The notes: generated from the sequence alone by a model not told the origin. A stretch of DNA of 64,000 nucleotides from Phyto melanocephala (GCA_941918925.1 OW799235.1:41150201-41214200); one strand, 5' to 3'; counted from the first letter of the stretch, positions 1 to 10,207 are shown. A program made the numbers and translations.

Positions 1-78
1 CATAAACACTCCCTGGTATATGTACAACAACTTACCAAAGTTTGAGCCCGATCGGTTTTACAGTTTCGGAGTCTATAG

Positions 79-109
<31 letters not shown>

Positions 110-130
110 TTTCACTTTTATATATATAGA
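1..130 (-). mobile_element. 5' end of a non-autonomous Helitron, cut by the window edge
   Basis: Read on the minus strand the unit begins at about 130 with TC followed by an AT-rich stretch, a (GT)n run, a 'TATAGACTCCGAAAC' box and 'AACTTTGGTAAGTTGTTG'. The same order of blocks recurs at 16329-16632 and 22768-23357, where the 3' ends are present and look like Helitron termini. The base before the TC on the minus strand is an A, as expected for an A/T target. No protein is encoded. Confidence 0.6.
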
Positions 131-382
131 TAGATAGATATCGGGTAATGAATAATAAACAATCGGGTATAATACTGACAATCGGTTATAATATTAAATA
201 TCTTATGGATAATTAACAATCGGTAATAGTATTAAGTACTTCGTAAATAATTAACAATCGGTAAAATATCTGGTAAATACTCGGGTAATGAATAATCATA
301 ATCGGGCGTAATACTAACATATTCGGGTAATAGTTAACAATTCGTAAATAATATCTTAACTATAATTTCTAAATATTTACAA
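131..382. repeat. Degenerate short-period AT-rich array
   Basis: The stretch is built from imperfect units resembling 'AACAATCGGGTAATAATA', about 20 bp each, in roughly ten diverged copies. No gene is visible. It lies directly before the possible LTR at 383. Confidence 0.5.
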
Positions 383-724
383 TGTGTTCTACACTACGGA
401 ACAGTCAGTCGAAACCGCTGTGGGAACAGTCAGTCGAAACCGCTGTGGGAACAGTCAGCCGAAGCCGCTGTAAATACGGGCATTTATTAATCTTCCAGTA
501 CCTAGCTTACGCTATTACTGATTGGTTAATACTTAAGTATCCGGCAACTAGTTTTGCAAGGACTAGTCGGCTCTTCTCAGATTATTAATATAATCCCCAA
601 GACTTGTTTGGCGTTTTCTCGTCTGGTATGAAACGCGCCGACTGTAACTTAATCTAACTTCCTTATACTAAAACTTAAATAAACTAATTGAGAATCGTAA
701 CTTATTTAACTAACTTAACTAACA
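383..724 (+). mobile_element. Possible solo LTR
   Basis: The segment starts TGTGTTC and ends CTAACA, so it has TG...CA ends. It contains an AATAAA signal near 676 and is somewhat richer in GC than its surroundings. The flanking five bases are TACAA on the left and TACAT on the right, a one-mismatch target duplication. No second LTR, primer-binding site or gag/pol sequence lies in the window, so this is a candidate only. An open frame across 382-588 is not a recognisable protein. Confidence 0.28.
399..473. repeat. Three tandem copies of a 25-bp unit
   Basis: The unit 'GAACAGTCAGTCGAAACCGC' plus TGTGG occurs at 399-423 and 424-448 without mismatches, and at 449-473 with a few changes. The 25-bp period is not a multiple of three, so it was not shaped by coding. 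Confidence 0.85.
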
Positions 725-829
725 TACATAGCCTGTGATGTGTGCACACAACCACGTTTTTATAAGGTGAAGTGTACCATACCATGTTGTTACACTAACA
801 ACGTGTCATGTCAATTTATATTAAGCTGG

Positions 830-2478
830 TATTTATTTATTTATTTATTTAATTTATTGTCTATAGATAATAATCCTTACAGACTAAAGTATGTAAAATA
901 ACAAAACAAAATTAAGGTTATATATAAAATAATATTCTATAATAATTCAACGATTTAAATATAAAATGATATTTCTTTTAACAATTTCTTTACTTTCATT
1001 AAGGCCAATAAGGTGATAATAATTATTAAAGTTTTCACATATACGACGAAGAGGATCATTATTAGCATAGTTGGATCTATAGTATTTTAAGTTAATAAAA
1101 CAAAAATTTCGAGTTGGTCTGGTTGGAACATTAAAAGATATTTTACTTAGCAGGAATTCAGAGTCGATATCGCATTGAATTAGGCCCAGCACAAAAGAAA
1201 AACTCAGCATTGAACGACGACTTTTTAAAGTTGGTAATTTTATAAGACAGAGTCTGCTTTCGTATGAAGGTAGTAAAAACGAATTCCATCCAAGGCCACG
1301 AAGACAAAATATTAAAAACTTCTTTTGTACAGACTCGATACTATCAATATGAATATTATAGCAAGGATCCCAAATAATCGATCCATATTCAAGAATAGGT
1401 CGAACTAACGATGAATATAATTGTTTCGTAATATAAGGATCTAGAAATTCCTTGCACCACCTCTTCATAAATCCAAGTACACCATTTGCTTTGTTAACAA
1501 TTAAAGAAATATGGTCACGAAAATTTAATTGGTGATCAAGCAAAATACCAAGATCAAGAAAATTCAGAACTTTATCAAGTTTATACTCATTTATGCAATA
1601 AAATAAATCCAATTTCTTAATTCTGAAAAAGGACATATGCTTACATTTTTTTATATTCAGCTCCATTAAGTTGATTTCACACCAATTTACCAATTTGCCA
1701 ATTTTAGATTGAAGGAAAAGTTGATCTTCGGGATTATTAGAAGAACGAAAAATTTTGACATCATCGGCATACATCAAAACTTTAGAGTGCTGAATAACTG
1801 AAGGTAGATCGTTTATGAATAAGGTAAATAAAATAGGACCAAGGTGGCTACCTTGCGGAACACCAGAAGAAACTTTGATAGCATTAGACGTAGCACTTCC
1901 ATACTTAACTTGTTGAGTTCTTAAAGACAAGTATGATCTTAACCATTTTATTGTCATATCCGTAAATCCCATTAATGACAATTTGTTAAGCAAGAGATCA
2001 TGGTTTACCTTATCAAAAGCTTTACTAAAATCTGTGTAGATAGCATCAGTTTGCATATTATTTATAAAACCATCATTTATTGTAGTAGTTAGCTCCAAAA
2101 TATTAGTCGTTGTAGAGCGATGTTTACAAAAACCATGTTGGCACGGTGACAAAATCGAAGAAATTTGATACTATAAATTATCAGTTAAAATTTTTTCAAA
2201 AAGTTTGGGAATATCACTCAGCTTAGCAATGCCACGATAATTTGATATCTCAATTTTGCTTCCATTTTTAAACAACGGAATTATATACGATAATTTCCAA
2301 ATCAATGGTACGTATCCTAATTTAATGGATTTGTTAAAGATAGCAGTAAGCCGGTAGCATAAATTTTCTGCACAATTTTTTAGAACGCAATTTGGTATTT
2401 CATCTGGACCAGCATTAAACGAATTATTTAGTGATAATAAATTTGAAAGAGTCGTTTTATAAGTAATAATGATATTAA
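830..2478 (-). mobile_element. 5'-truncated jockey-clade LINE
   Basis: The minus-strand element runs from inside the reverse transcriptase at about 2470 to an A-rich (TAAA)n tail at 853-830. The 3' untranslated part is about 100 bp, short as in jockey-type LINEs. The endonuclease and ORF1 are missing, the usual 5' truncation of target-primed reverse transcription. Possible diverged target duplications starting ATATTAA lie at 818 and 2472. The inserted family is known to be a non-LTR retrotransposon; the exact 5' boundary is inferred. Confidence 0.8.
947..2470 (-). pseudogene. Non-LTR reverse transcriptase, truncated, one internal stop
   Basis: The product would copy LINE RNA into DNA. It has the pieces of a jockey-clade RT in order: 'GPDEIPNCVLKNC', 'NYRGIAKL' and 'LFEKIL' upstream, then 'HGFCKHRSTTTNI', 'YTDFSKAFDKVNH', 'GVPQGSHLGP' and the catalytic 'YADDVK'. 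A thumb/C-terminal region follows and ends at 947. A single in-frame TAG at 2171-2173 splits the frame where the family normally has an aromatic residue, and the frame resumes at once, so this is a point nonsense mutation. The N-terminal endonuclease is absent. Codon use is AT-rich like the flanks. The clade is inferred from motif style; the RT identity is certain. Confidence 0.9.
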
Positions 2479-2704
2479 ACAGTAGGTACAACATATGTAT
2501 GTACGTGGAATTTTCCACGTTACACCACTAAACTTTCATTTTCAAATCATTTTGTGAGCATTTTGTGGTCTGTTTTTTGCCGACTCGTTGTCACTTTGTA
2601 AACTTAATTCGCCTTGATTGTATTTTGCTTTCTTAATATTCGCACGCTTTTCTCATACTATCAGAAGCGAAGTGTTTAATTAAAATAGTGACTAGCATAT
2701 TTCA
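2479..2704. other. Unassigned AT-rich spacer with a hAT-like end
   Basis: A small hairpin (CGTGGAA...TTCCACG) lies at 2501-2516. At about 2607-2621 'AATTCGCCTTG' followed by ATTG matches the terminal sequence of the hAT-type MITE at 12852-13382, suggesting a solitary end of that family. No coding signal is seen. Confidence 0.35.
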
Positions 2705-3850
2705 GATTTAGATATTGACTATGACTTGGAAAATAGCGAAGCAAGTGAATGTGAAACAGACGAGGCTGCAACTAGATCTAATCAGCTATTTATTACTAAG
2801 AACAAAATGGTGTGAAGCGCCACTTCATTAACCCATTGGAACTGCTGCTGAGATAATTATATCAGCACAATTAGGGTCAACTAAGTTTACGACAGCTATC
2901 TAGATGCAGTGACATGATGTCAACATTTTTGTCTTTCTTTTCACCTTCAATAGAAAAGATAACAATCGAAAATAATAATAATTACGACAGAGTAAAATTT
3001 TGTGGCAAAAAAAAAAAAAATAAAAATTATGAAAACCTGTATCCTCTACTTTAGTGAATGGCTGTATATCAGTGGAGATCGGAGTCATTAAGGCAATAAC
3101 AAGTTCTCTTTTGCATTCGAAGTCTTCTTCGTAGAATTAAGATACTTTAAAAACTTACTTTATTTTATTTAGTTGTTTCTGCAGTTATTTATGAGAAGGA
3201 TGGGCACGTTTTAGGTTGCCAATAGTTTTGTTTATTTTCGCATACAACCGATATTTATTATTTTTTCAATTTTAAACCTCGTAATTACTACGGCACGCTT
3301 TTTTAATGGAATAGTTTCTGTTTCTATATTAAATATTCTTTTTTTCGCCTAAATTTTATCATTGTTTTCATTATTGATTTCTATAAGACCATTAATTAAT
3401 TACTGCATACTAGACACCATTGCCAGATATGTATATAAGCCAGCTCTAGCATTTTGTAAATAAAAATTGCCCTCTATAAAATTTATACATGGTAGTGAAA
3501 GAAATGAAGACGTTAATGGTTTATTTGACGAATATGTTGGTCTCTCAATCTTCCATTCAAATATGTCTGAATGAACTTTTCACATGATCCCGAGTTGCTC
3601 CGTTTCGATAATTTTTCCAGTCGAAGACAAATGCGTAATGAACACTGGAATTGTTGGAGCATTCGCAACTCCTTCCTCCAATGATCTACAACTATCACGA
3701 AAATGTTACTGTTGACGAGAAACTTGTTGGATTCAGGGGACGATGTTTTTTCAACAATTTATGTCAACAAAACCTGCAAAACATGGTTTGAAATCTTGCT
3801 TAGGGGTGTATTCGAAATCAGGCTATGTCTGGAAAATACAGTCATATGTA
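2705..3850 (+). pseudogene. Broken piggyBac-type transposase
   Basis: The piggyBac signature appears in pieces on the plus strand. There is an acidic N-terminus ('DLDIDYDLENSEASECETDE', about 2707-2770), then 'AEIIISAQLGSTKF' (about 2850-2890). About 600 bp of non-matching AT-rich sequence follows. Then come 'NGLFDEYVGLSIFHSNMS' (from about 3516), 'LLRFDNFSSRRQMRNE' (about 3590) and 'NYHENVTVDEKLVGFRGRC' (about 3690), ending with 'KPAKHGL'. The VDE...PFRGR-like block carries a catalytic aspartate of piggyBac transposases. The pieces sit in different frames with internal stops. The C-terminus is missing; the coding match stops where an INE-like element begins near 3870. Confidence 0.8.
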
Positions 3851-4095
3851 TATTGAAAAAGCTAAAGATATAAAAAAAACAAGTAAGAGCACTTTTTTCG
3901 GCTGTGCCAAATATTTGATACCCACCACCAATTTTGTGTACTTTTGAAGCACGAAATTTATTATTTTATTATTAACCCTTCGATGTTTTAAAACCTTAGT
4001 GCCACTAAATGCATCACATGTTCTGGCCAGACCACAATTGAAAAAGCCACCCAAACAAGTAAACTAAACGAAATTTTGTACTTGTACTATTTAAA

Positions 4096-4185
4096 ACTAG
4101 CTTGTGCCCGCGACTTCGTCTGCGTAGTTATCGGGATAAAAGGTAGACTTAGTATTATATATATAATATATTATAATAGTAGGAT
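4096..4185 (+). repeat. Short RTE/SINE-like repeat, internally deleted
   Basis: It begins 'CTAGCTTGTGCCCGCGACTT' and ends in TAATAGTAGGAT. The same two ends bracket a fuller 306-bp copy at 40951-41256. These ends resemble short insect repeats usually tied to RTE-type retrotransposons; the class is inferred. Confidence 0.6.
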
Positions 4186-4595
4186 AAATTAGTCTTGAAA
4201 TGTAATTATAATTGGAAAGCATTGAAAAAAATCTTTTAAAAGTAATCGCTATGGAATAATCTCTTTATACTGAAATATGTATTACTTTCTTTGTGTAATT
4301 TCGATTTGCTATTAATTTATTTCCTTAAATTCAGTCTTAAAATAAAATCTTAAGTATTTCTACATTAGAAATGATACTACTGACTCTTTTCTCCACAGTG
4401 TTGTATTTTTACGAAATCTGAAGAGTATAATTTGGTACTCAGAGGTAGTTAGAAAATACATAATATTAGCTTTGTGTAGGCATGGCATCTCCTACTTTTA
4501 AAATTAAATTAAAAATGTTTAAATTCAATCCATTACAGATTTCTTTTTTTTTTTTGTGAACATTTTTTGTCTATATAGAAAAATTATGAATTTAA

Positions 4596-4754
4596 CTGCC
4601 TGTTCAACGATGTCGAAAGAAAACCCAAGCAAAATTTTATTCGTACAAATACGTTGAAAACAAAAACAAATTTTTAGTTTTTGTTGTTGTTTTCAATACA
4701 TTTGTACGAATGAAATTTCGCTTGGGTTTTCTTTCGACATCGTTGCACAGGCAG
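4596..4754. mobile_element. Palindromic MITE with TAA duplication
   Basis: Two arms of about 75 bp (4596-4670 and 4681-4754) are reverse complements with few mismatches, starting CTGCCTG and ending CAGGCAG. The flanks are TAA (4593-4595) and TAA (4755-4757), a 3-bp duplication typical of PIF/Harbinger elements. There is no coding capacity. The superfamily rests on the 3-bp duplication alone. Confidence 0.7.
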
Positions 4755-5060
4755 TAAGTCTTTTGATCAAAAAGCAATGTTTGCAAAATTTTACAATCTA
4801 ACATCTAATTTTGCCAGTTTTATTACGTTTTGAATTTGAGTGGACCGAAAAAGACAATGTGCGGTATAAGTTTTAGTACATTTCGATCTATAACTCCTTA
4901 CATAATGCATAGATTTCAGCAATTTTCAGGGAAACCTTTTTTTTTACTCAGAAAATATACTTTAGAAGTTTCATCGTTCTGCGTCATTGCATTTAAACCC
5001 CCACAACATTTTTTGGCGGTGGGTATTCTACTTGAAATAGATCAATATTTCACATAATTT

Positions 5061-5910
5061 TTATACAGCGTGGCGCAAATTTTTTTAACGTTTTATTTGT
5101 GCGATTTTATATTATTTGTTTAATACATTTTAATATAAAGGATTTTTTTTTATTAAGTTTCAGTGTTTTGAAATCTGACAGCCGAATACCTACAATACAA
5201 ATTATGCAAATTTACTGTGTTGTAACAATTTTATTTTCATACAAACATGCAAACTCACTTATAATACATTGTTATTCACGCATAAAAATTACACTTTAGC
5301 AATGAGATCTTGATTGTGAAACGCATTTTTAAATTTTCTTAGTTCATGTGTGTAAATCGGTCTGTTTATTACATTTAGCTCTGTACATTAGAGTTCAACA
5401 TAATGGCAAACACTACAAAAACTACTGTAATTAAATATTTATTATAACCAAGAAAAGCAAAAGCACAGAAACAAACACTTTGGTACTTTTTGGGATATTT
5501 TTTAGATATTTCGTTTGTAAATCATGAACATGCTAAATAAGTATAATAAATCTATACTAATTTTATATTTCTATAGTTATAGTCCCTTATTCGTTGAATA
5601 TCTTTGCGCCCGCGTAGAGAGGCGAGTGGGTGTGTTACATTGATATTTTTTTAGGAAAAATCCACGTATAAAGTTTAAAATAAAAAAAATTAACTATTCC
5701 ATTTTTGAACTTTTCTATAAAAACTTTACGGAACACCAAAGTTTTTATGTAATGTATTAAGAATGCTTTGACAATATCTGCCAGTGAAATTGTCAGCGTT
5801 TTTGACAAAAGTCATACAACCGTTTGAACTGACAATTTACCTTATGAAGTCAATTCTTCATTGTCATTCCATTGTAAGCATATGTTTATGTTCAGATCTA
5901 ACAACCGACT
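5061..5910. other. No gene seen
   Basis: AT-rich sequence with short open frames of no recognisable content. A few inverted TGACAATT/AATTGTCA words occur at 5770-5850. I see no clear element ends. Confidence 0.5.
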
Positions 5911-5945
5911 CACAGCGGAGTATTTGACCTAAAAAGCTGGCCAAA
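5911..5945 (+). repeat. Left terminal inverted repeat
   Basis: Starts CACAGCGGAGTATTTGACCT and continues AAAAAGCTGGCCAAA. It pairs with 9772-9806. Confidence 0.75.
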
Positions 5946-6729
5946 GAGGCAAAACTAAATTTTAAGAAATCTTAAGAACTAAGTACGCAGCTCGACAGAC
6001 AACAATATTTTACATTATATTGTAAATTTTTAAGACTTTTAGTTGCGATTTGTAGCTCTGAGACCCGGCGAAAGTCAGGAAAGTAAAGAAAATTATTTGA
6101 GATTTAAATGTTTTTTTCGGTTTCTGGATGTTTTTATGATATTTTTTTTTACGGCTAAACAAATAAAGGTTTAACAATGATTTTCTTTTCTCGCTGAAAA
6201 GTTTGATCAAAAGTTATTTAAAAAAGAAAAGAAATTTTAAATATGTTGAATATTTATGTTGAAACAATTCGTTCAAAAGCTAAAAACAAAAAAAAATTTA
6301 CACTTTTTTTTTGCAAAAAAGAAAAAGAAGAGGTTTTTAAAAATGAGGTTAGCATCTCTACGAATTATGTTTGATACCACAATAAAATTTGGAATCTCTT
6401 ATTTTAGAAACAAAAAGTAAGAGCACTATATTCGGCTGTGCCGAATCTTTTATACCCACCACCAATTTTGTGTACATTTAAAGTACATTATTTATTATTT
6501 TCTTAATCACTATGGAATAATGATACCTAAAAGGTTTAATTATTTATTTTATTTGATCTCTTTTTTTAAATTTTCATATTTAAATATCCAATTTTTGTAT
6601 TTAAATTCTCAATATTTCGCTACTCCTTCGTGTAGCATCTTCAGGAAAATTCATTATTATTAATTATTAATTAATTAATTAATTAATTATTATTAATTAA
6701 TTATTTGTAAATTAATTTTCAGGTTTAAT

Positions 6730-6905
6730 ATTCAGGTTTTTTTTTATGAAAATGGGCGTTCAAAACAAAATGCATTTTATGCACTTCGTAATTCTTTTGA
6801 TCTGCCTTCTTAGTTCGTTGAATGGAAACCACTGCTGGTTTTTGCGATAGTGTGGCAAAAGAGCAGTCAACATCGCCTCATCATCATGCCCAACAATTGA
6901 GCATC
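6730..6905 (+). pseudogene. Fragment of a DD41D mariner-like transposase N-terminus
   Basis: A translated stretch reads 'VFFYENGRSKQNAFYAL', matching the helix-turn-helix start seen in better form at 61837. 'LLSSLN' and 'DSVAKEQ'-like words follow in shifted frames, in the same order as at 62040-62110. It is a decayed scrap inside the INE-like element. Confidence 0.55.
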
Positions 6906-7000
6906 AACATTGTCATTGAAAATTTGGACCATCAGATACTTCGATATGCTACTAAAATGCTTTTGTAAATGTAGTCTTTCAATGAAAGTGGGCGTTAAAG

Positions 7001-7870
7001 TACGTGTGTCAATAAAGTTTCTGCTAATAAATACAACTTAGATATTTCAATATAGTCCTTTATTTTCCAAAAAACTTTGTCAATAGAGAAATTACATGAA
7101 TTTAAGATAAACCGTTATATGGGAGGTAGGCGTTAAAGTGGGCGTGTCACCTTAATTTTCTGGCACAGTAATGTCATTGCCTATGGGGACAGACGTAGCA
7201 AATTTTATCATCATACCTCTAATTTTGGTGGTTTTATGAGCTTTTAAATTTCATTAACGGTGGATAACGTAAAAAGTGGGCGTTATAGTAGGCGTGTCAA
7301 AGTTATTTTTGCGAATGAGTACAACTTAGGTGTTTCAATATAGCCCTTTGTTATTCCAAAATCTTTATTAATAGAGAAATTATATGAATTTTAGGTAAAA
7401 CGTTATATGGGAGGTGGGCGTAAAAGTGGGCGTGGCACCTTAATTTTCTGGCACAGTAATGAAATTGCTGAGGGGGATATACGTAGCAAATTTGAACATC
7501 ATACATCTAATTTTGGCGGTTTGATGAGCTTTTAAATTTCAATAACGGTGGATAACGTGAAAAGTGGGCGTTATAGTAGGCGTGTCAAAGTTATTTTTGC
7601 GAATGAGTACAACTGAGGTGTTTCAATATAGGCCTTTATTATTCCAAAATCTTTATTAATAGAGAAATTATATGAATTTTAGCTAAATCGTTATATGGGA
7701 GGTGGGCGTAAAAGTGGGCGTGGCATATTGATTTTCCGTTACAAAAAAGGCCCTCACCAAAAAGCAAAGTGTGCAAAATTTCAGAGTCGTACATCCAATT
7801 TTGTTTCTTTTATGACGTTTTTGTTTTTAAATATACCGAAAAATACACTGTGCGGTATAAATTTTCGTAC
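7001..7870 (+). repeat. Tandem array of about 289-bp units
   Basis: The word GGCGTGTCAAAGTTATTTTT occurs at 7291 and 7579, with a diverged version at about 7001. Each is followed by the same order: AATATAG-CCTTT, ATAGAGAAATTATATGAATT, GGGAGGTGGGCG, GTGGGCGTGGCA. About two and a half to three units are present. DINE-type elements typically carry such central repeats. Confidence 0.8.
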
Positions 7871-8759
7871 ATTTTGATCGATAACTCCTCTCCTAATGCA
7901 TAGACTTAGATAATTTTCATGGAATAATATTGTTTTTACTCAGGAAATATATATTCGAAGTTTCATGGGTCTACGTTAATCCGTTTGGACACAATTCCAT
8001 TTTATTCGATGTTTGTAGGACACGGTTTTTTCGACCTACTCTTGCTTTTCGAGCTATAACTCTCTTCCTAATATTCCGATTTAGCCCATTTTCAATACCA
8101 AACAAACCTTGTCTATAAGAAAGATTCTGTCAAAATTTGAACCCCCTAGCTATTTCGGTGCGACCTCTATCGTGTTTTCAACAGACGGACAGACGGACGG
8201 ACATAGCTAGATCGTCATCAAATCAAACCCTGATTCAGAATATATTTACTTTATGGGGTCTAAAATGGATATTTCGATGTGTTACAAACGGAATGGCAAA
8301 ATGAATATACCCCCACCATTTTTTTGGTGGCGGGTATAAAAATAAAAGTGTGCGCAAGTTTGCGCCATTATTTTTGACGATTTTTTTAAATTTTCACATT
8401 TCTTCTATTTTTGCTCATCAGGCACTTTTTCTTATACATTTATATCGTCATAAACTTTTATGTATTTCGAACTATTGATTTTAACTGTTATTCACATCAC
8501 TTTTAACACTTTACAATGTTAATTCCTGCCTATAATTAAAGATTTGAAAAATTCTTTATTATCGATAATAGTTATAAGGGAATGTCCCTCAAATCCCCAT
8601 AAAATATATTTTTATATACCTGCTCTACAAAACATTATATGTTAAAAAAATAAATAAACGTACCTAATAAGAATAATTATTAAAAGCATTTATTACAAAA
8701 ATAAGTTTACAAAAAGTAAATACAGGTACATAAAAAATACACGGGCACCCAGGTATCAG

Positions 8760-9020
8760 GCTACCATCCAATTGTCAGAAGAAGCTGCCGAGGCCACAAA
8801 TAAGCGCTTACGATTATATCGTACGAATTATTCGAGGAAATTCAGCAGAAGCGATACAAATCGAGATGTCTTGAATAGGTTATTTCTGAGCAGTGACCCT
8901 TTAAAAAGCTCCAGTACGCAAAGAGAACGGAAAAATAAAAAAGCTTTATCATCAGAAACCATCACACTTCTTCTTCCTGACACCGATGATGCAGCTAATG
9001 AGGATATACATACGACATGA
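8760..9020 (+). pseudogene. C-terminal fragment of an unnamed transposon protein
   Basis: The readable part is 'LSEEAAEATNKRLRLY' followed by 'SRKFSRSDTNRDVLNRLF' and 'SSDPL', then a Ser/Thr-rich tail ending at 9020. The ATG at 8772 sits inside the conserved block, so it is probably not a true start; the frame is open upstream to about 8757. The same block is at 51135-51395 with frame breaks. From memory this resembles the C-terminus of uncharacterised, probably transposon-encoded arthropod proteins; I cannot name the enzyme and see no catalytic motif. It lies between the element's inverted ends, so it is probably a leftover of the element's own gene. Confidence 0.5.
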
Positions 9021-9236
9021 TAATTATTAAGGAATTTTTATTAGTTTAACTTTTCCGTATATTAAGTATTAAATAATATAAAATAAATATAATAAAGCCT
9101 TTTTTCATAAAAAAATACTGTTAAGAGCCTAACAATTTTTAAAATTTTTTTAATTAGACCGTAAATCATATGTATGCATGTACATACAGTCTGTCAAGAA
9201 TAAATTTAAGCCTTCAAAATCAACATTTGTTAATTG

Positions 9237-9495
9237 AGTTTTACTATTAATACGGTCTTTTATTGCTTAGGAATGTGGCTTTTGGAAAAATCTTAAAAAT
9301 TTAAACTTTTTAGTTAGAATTGGATTGAAATTGAATTGAAATGGACGAATTTTGCAGGAAAAATTTTTTTTCGCCTTAAATTTTTAATAACTCCGAAATA
9401 GTAGTAGATAGAAAAGAAATGTGTTTGGTTAGTTTAAGGAGAATTTTCTGGTGCATCTTCTGATCCTCCTGCTATTAAACATGTTTTCAAGTTAT
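9237..9495. other. Sequence present in only one of two element copies
   Basis: About 250 bp here has no counterpart in the copy at 51625-51650. Both flanks match the other copy. No inverted ends or duplication are evident, so it may be a deletion in the other copy rather than an insertion here. Confidence 0.45.
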
Positions 9496-9771
9496 TACAA
9501 GATATTTTAGGCAACTCAACGATTTAGGGGGTGAAATATGCCACGCCTTTAAAAGAAAATCCTTACGTACTAGAGAAAACCGGAAAACAGATTTGTATTG
9601 AGGACATCAAAATTCATATAGTCCACATACTTTTATTTCTATGAGAGACAAAAATTTTTTTTGTTGCGCAGTGTAATTTTTTCAAAATATGCCACTAGAC
9701 TTTTTATATCATACTACACCTAAAACTAACAAAAATCTAAAACTTTTAATTCAAGAAACACGTTTAATAAT

Positions 9772-9806
9772 TTTGGTCAGCTTTTCAGGCCAAATACTCC
9801 TCTGTG
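9772..9806 (-). repeat. Right terminal inverted repeat
   Basis: Reads on the minus strand CACAGAGGAGTATTTGGCCT and continues GAAAAGCTGACCAAA. It matches 5911-5945 at 31 of 35 positions. Confidence 0.75.
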
Positions 9807-10085
9807 CGTCTGTACAGAGCTTAACGCTTGTTGTTAGTATCTTCCATTAAAAGATTTTGTTAAAAAGTATAATTTCATTTCAAATAGTTTTTAAAGTGTT
9901 GTTGTTTATTAGGTTCATACAGGGATGAAAAATAAACTTTAACGGGTTAAAAAATAAGTAATTTTTGTGGTATTTTTCACTCTACATATATTAAAAAAAA
10001 ATCTTACTTTTTTAACGTAAAGGTTTTGTTTTTATGTAACTTTGTGTTTACTAAAAATTCTTTTTATTTTTGTTTGTTAGTTTCA

Positions 10086-10207
10086 TAGTTCTACGAAGCT
10101 ATGAAATGAAAAGTTGTTGTATGTCACATCTTATGGGGACACCATACCCTTTGCTATACAAAAACTTTTTCATTTAACAGTTTCACAGAACGAGAATTGA
10201 GCCCCCG
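10086..10207. mobile_element. Foldback MITE, family with TCAATTCTCGTTCTGTGAAA ends
   Basis: The right arm (about 10163-10207) ends 'CAGAACGAGAATTGAGCCCC'. The left arm is a diverged inverted copy containing TTTCATAG and 'AAATGAAAAGTTGTTG'. A better copy lies at 41741-41868, with fragments at 56530-56600 and 59040-59095. Confidence 0.6.

Larger units (their letters stand above)
3866..5035 (+). mobile_element. INE-like (Helentron-type) element, family A, with nested insertions
   Basis: It starts with 'AACAAGTAAGAGCAC', a hairpin-forming TTCGGCTGTGCCAAA block and 'ATACCCACCACCAA'. It ends with 'TTTTTTGGCGGTGGGTAT'. The inverted TATACCC/GGGTATA ends and the lack of a protein fit INE-1/DINE-like elements of flies. 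It holds an RTE/SINE-like fragment (4096-4185), a block shared with 20750-21010 (about 4270-4500) and a palindromic MITE (4596-4754). Confidence 0.65.
6417..8343 (+). mobile_element. INE-like element, family A, boundaries fixed by an empty site
   Basis: The host transposon reads '...TTAGAAACAAAAA' to 6416 and resumes 'AAAAGTGTGCGCAAG' at 8344. The paralogous copy at 50707-50732 reads straight through 'TTAGAAACAAAAAAAAGTTT' and GCGCAAG, so the insert is 6417-8343. The 5' end is GTAAGAGCACTATATTCGG with a hairpin (ATTCGGC-TGT-GCCGAAT). The 3' end is 'TTGGTGGCGGGTATAAAAAT'. The interior has a tandem array and, near the 3' end, the CAGACGGACAGACGG block. It has no genes of its own; a mariner remnant lies inside. 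Confidence 0.8.
5911..9806. mobile_element. DNA transposon of unnamed family with 35-bp terminal inverted repeats
   Basis: The left end 5911-5945 (CACAGCGGAGTATTTG...) and the right end 9772-9806 are inverted repeats matching at 31 of 35 positions. A second copy lies at 50672-51919 with the same right end. Subtracting the nested INE-like element (6417-8343) leaves about 1.97 kb. The only coding trace is a short ORF at 8772-9020. No clear target-site duplication is seen next to the ends. The superfamily is not assigned; the inverted ends, two copies and nested insertion all support a mobile element. Confidence 0.7.

Noticed and set aside
8772..9020. Treating the ATG at 8772 as the start of an intact 82-residue gene
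   Set aside because: The conserved block begins before the ATG and the second copy is frame-broken; it is a fragment of a larger protein.
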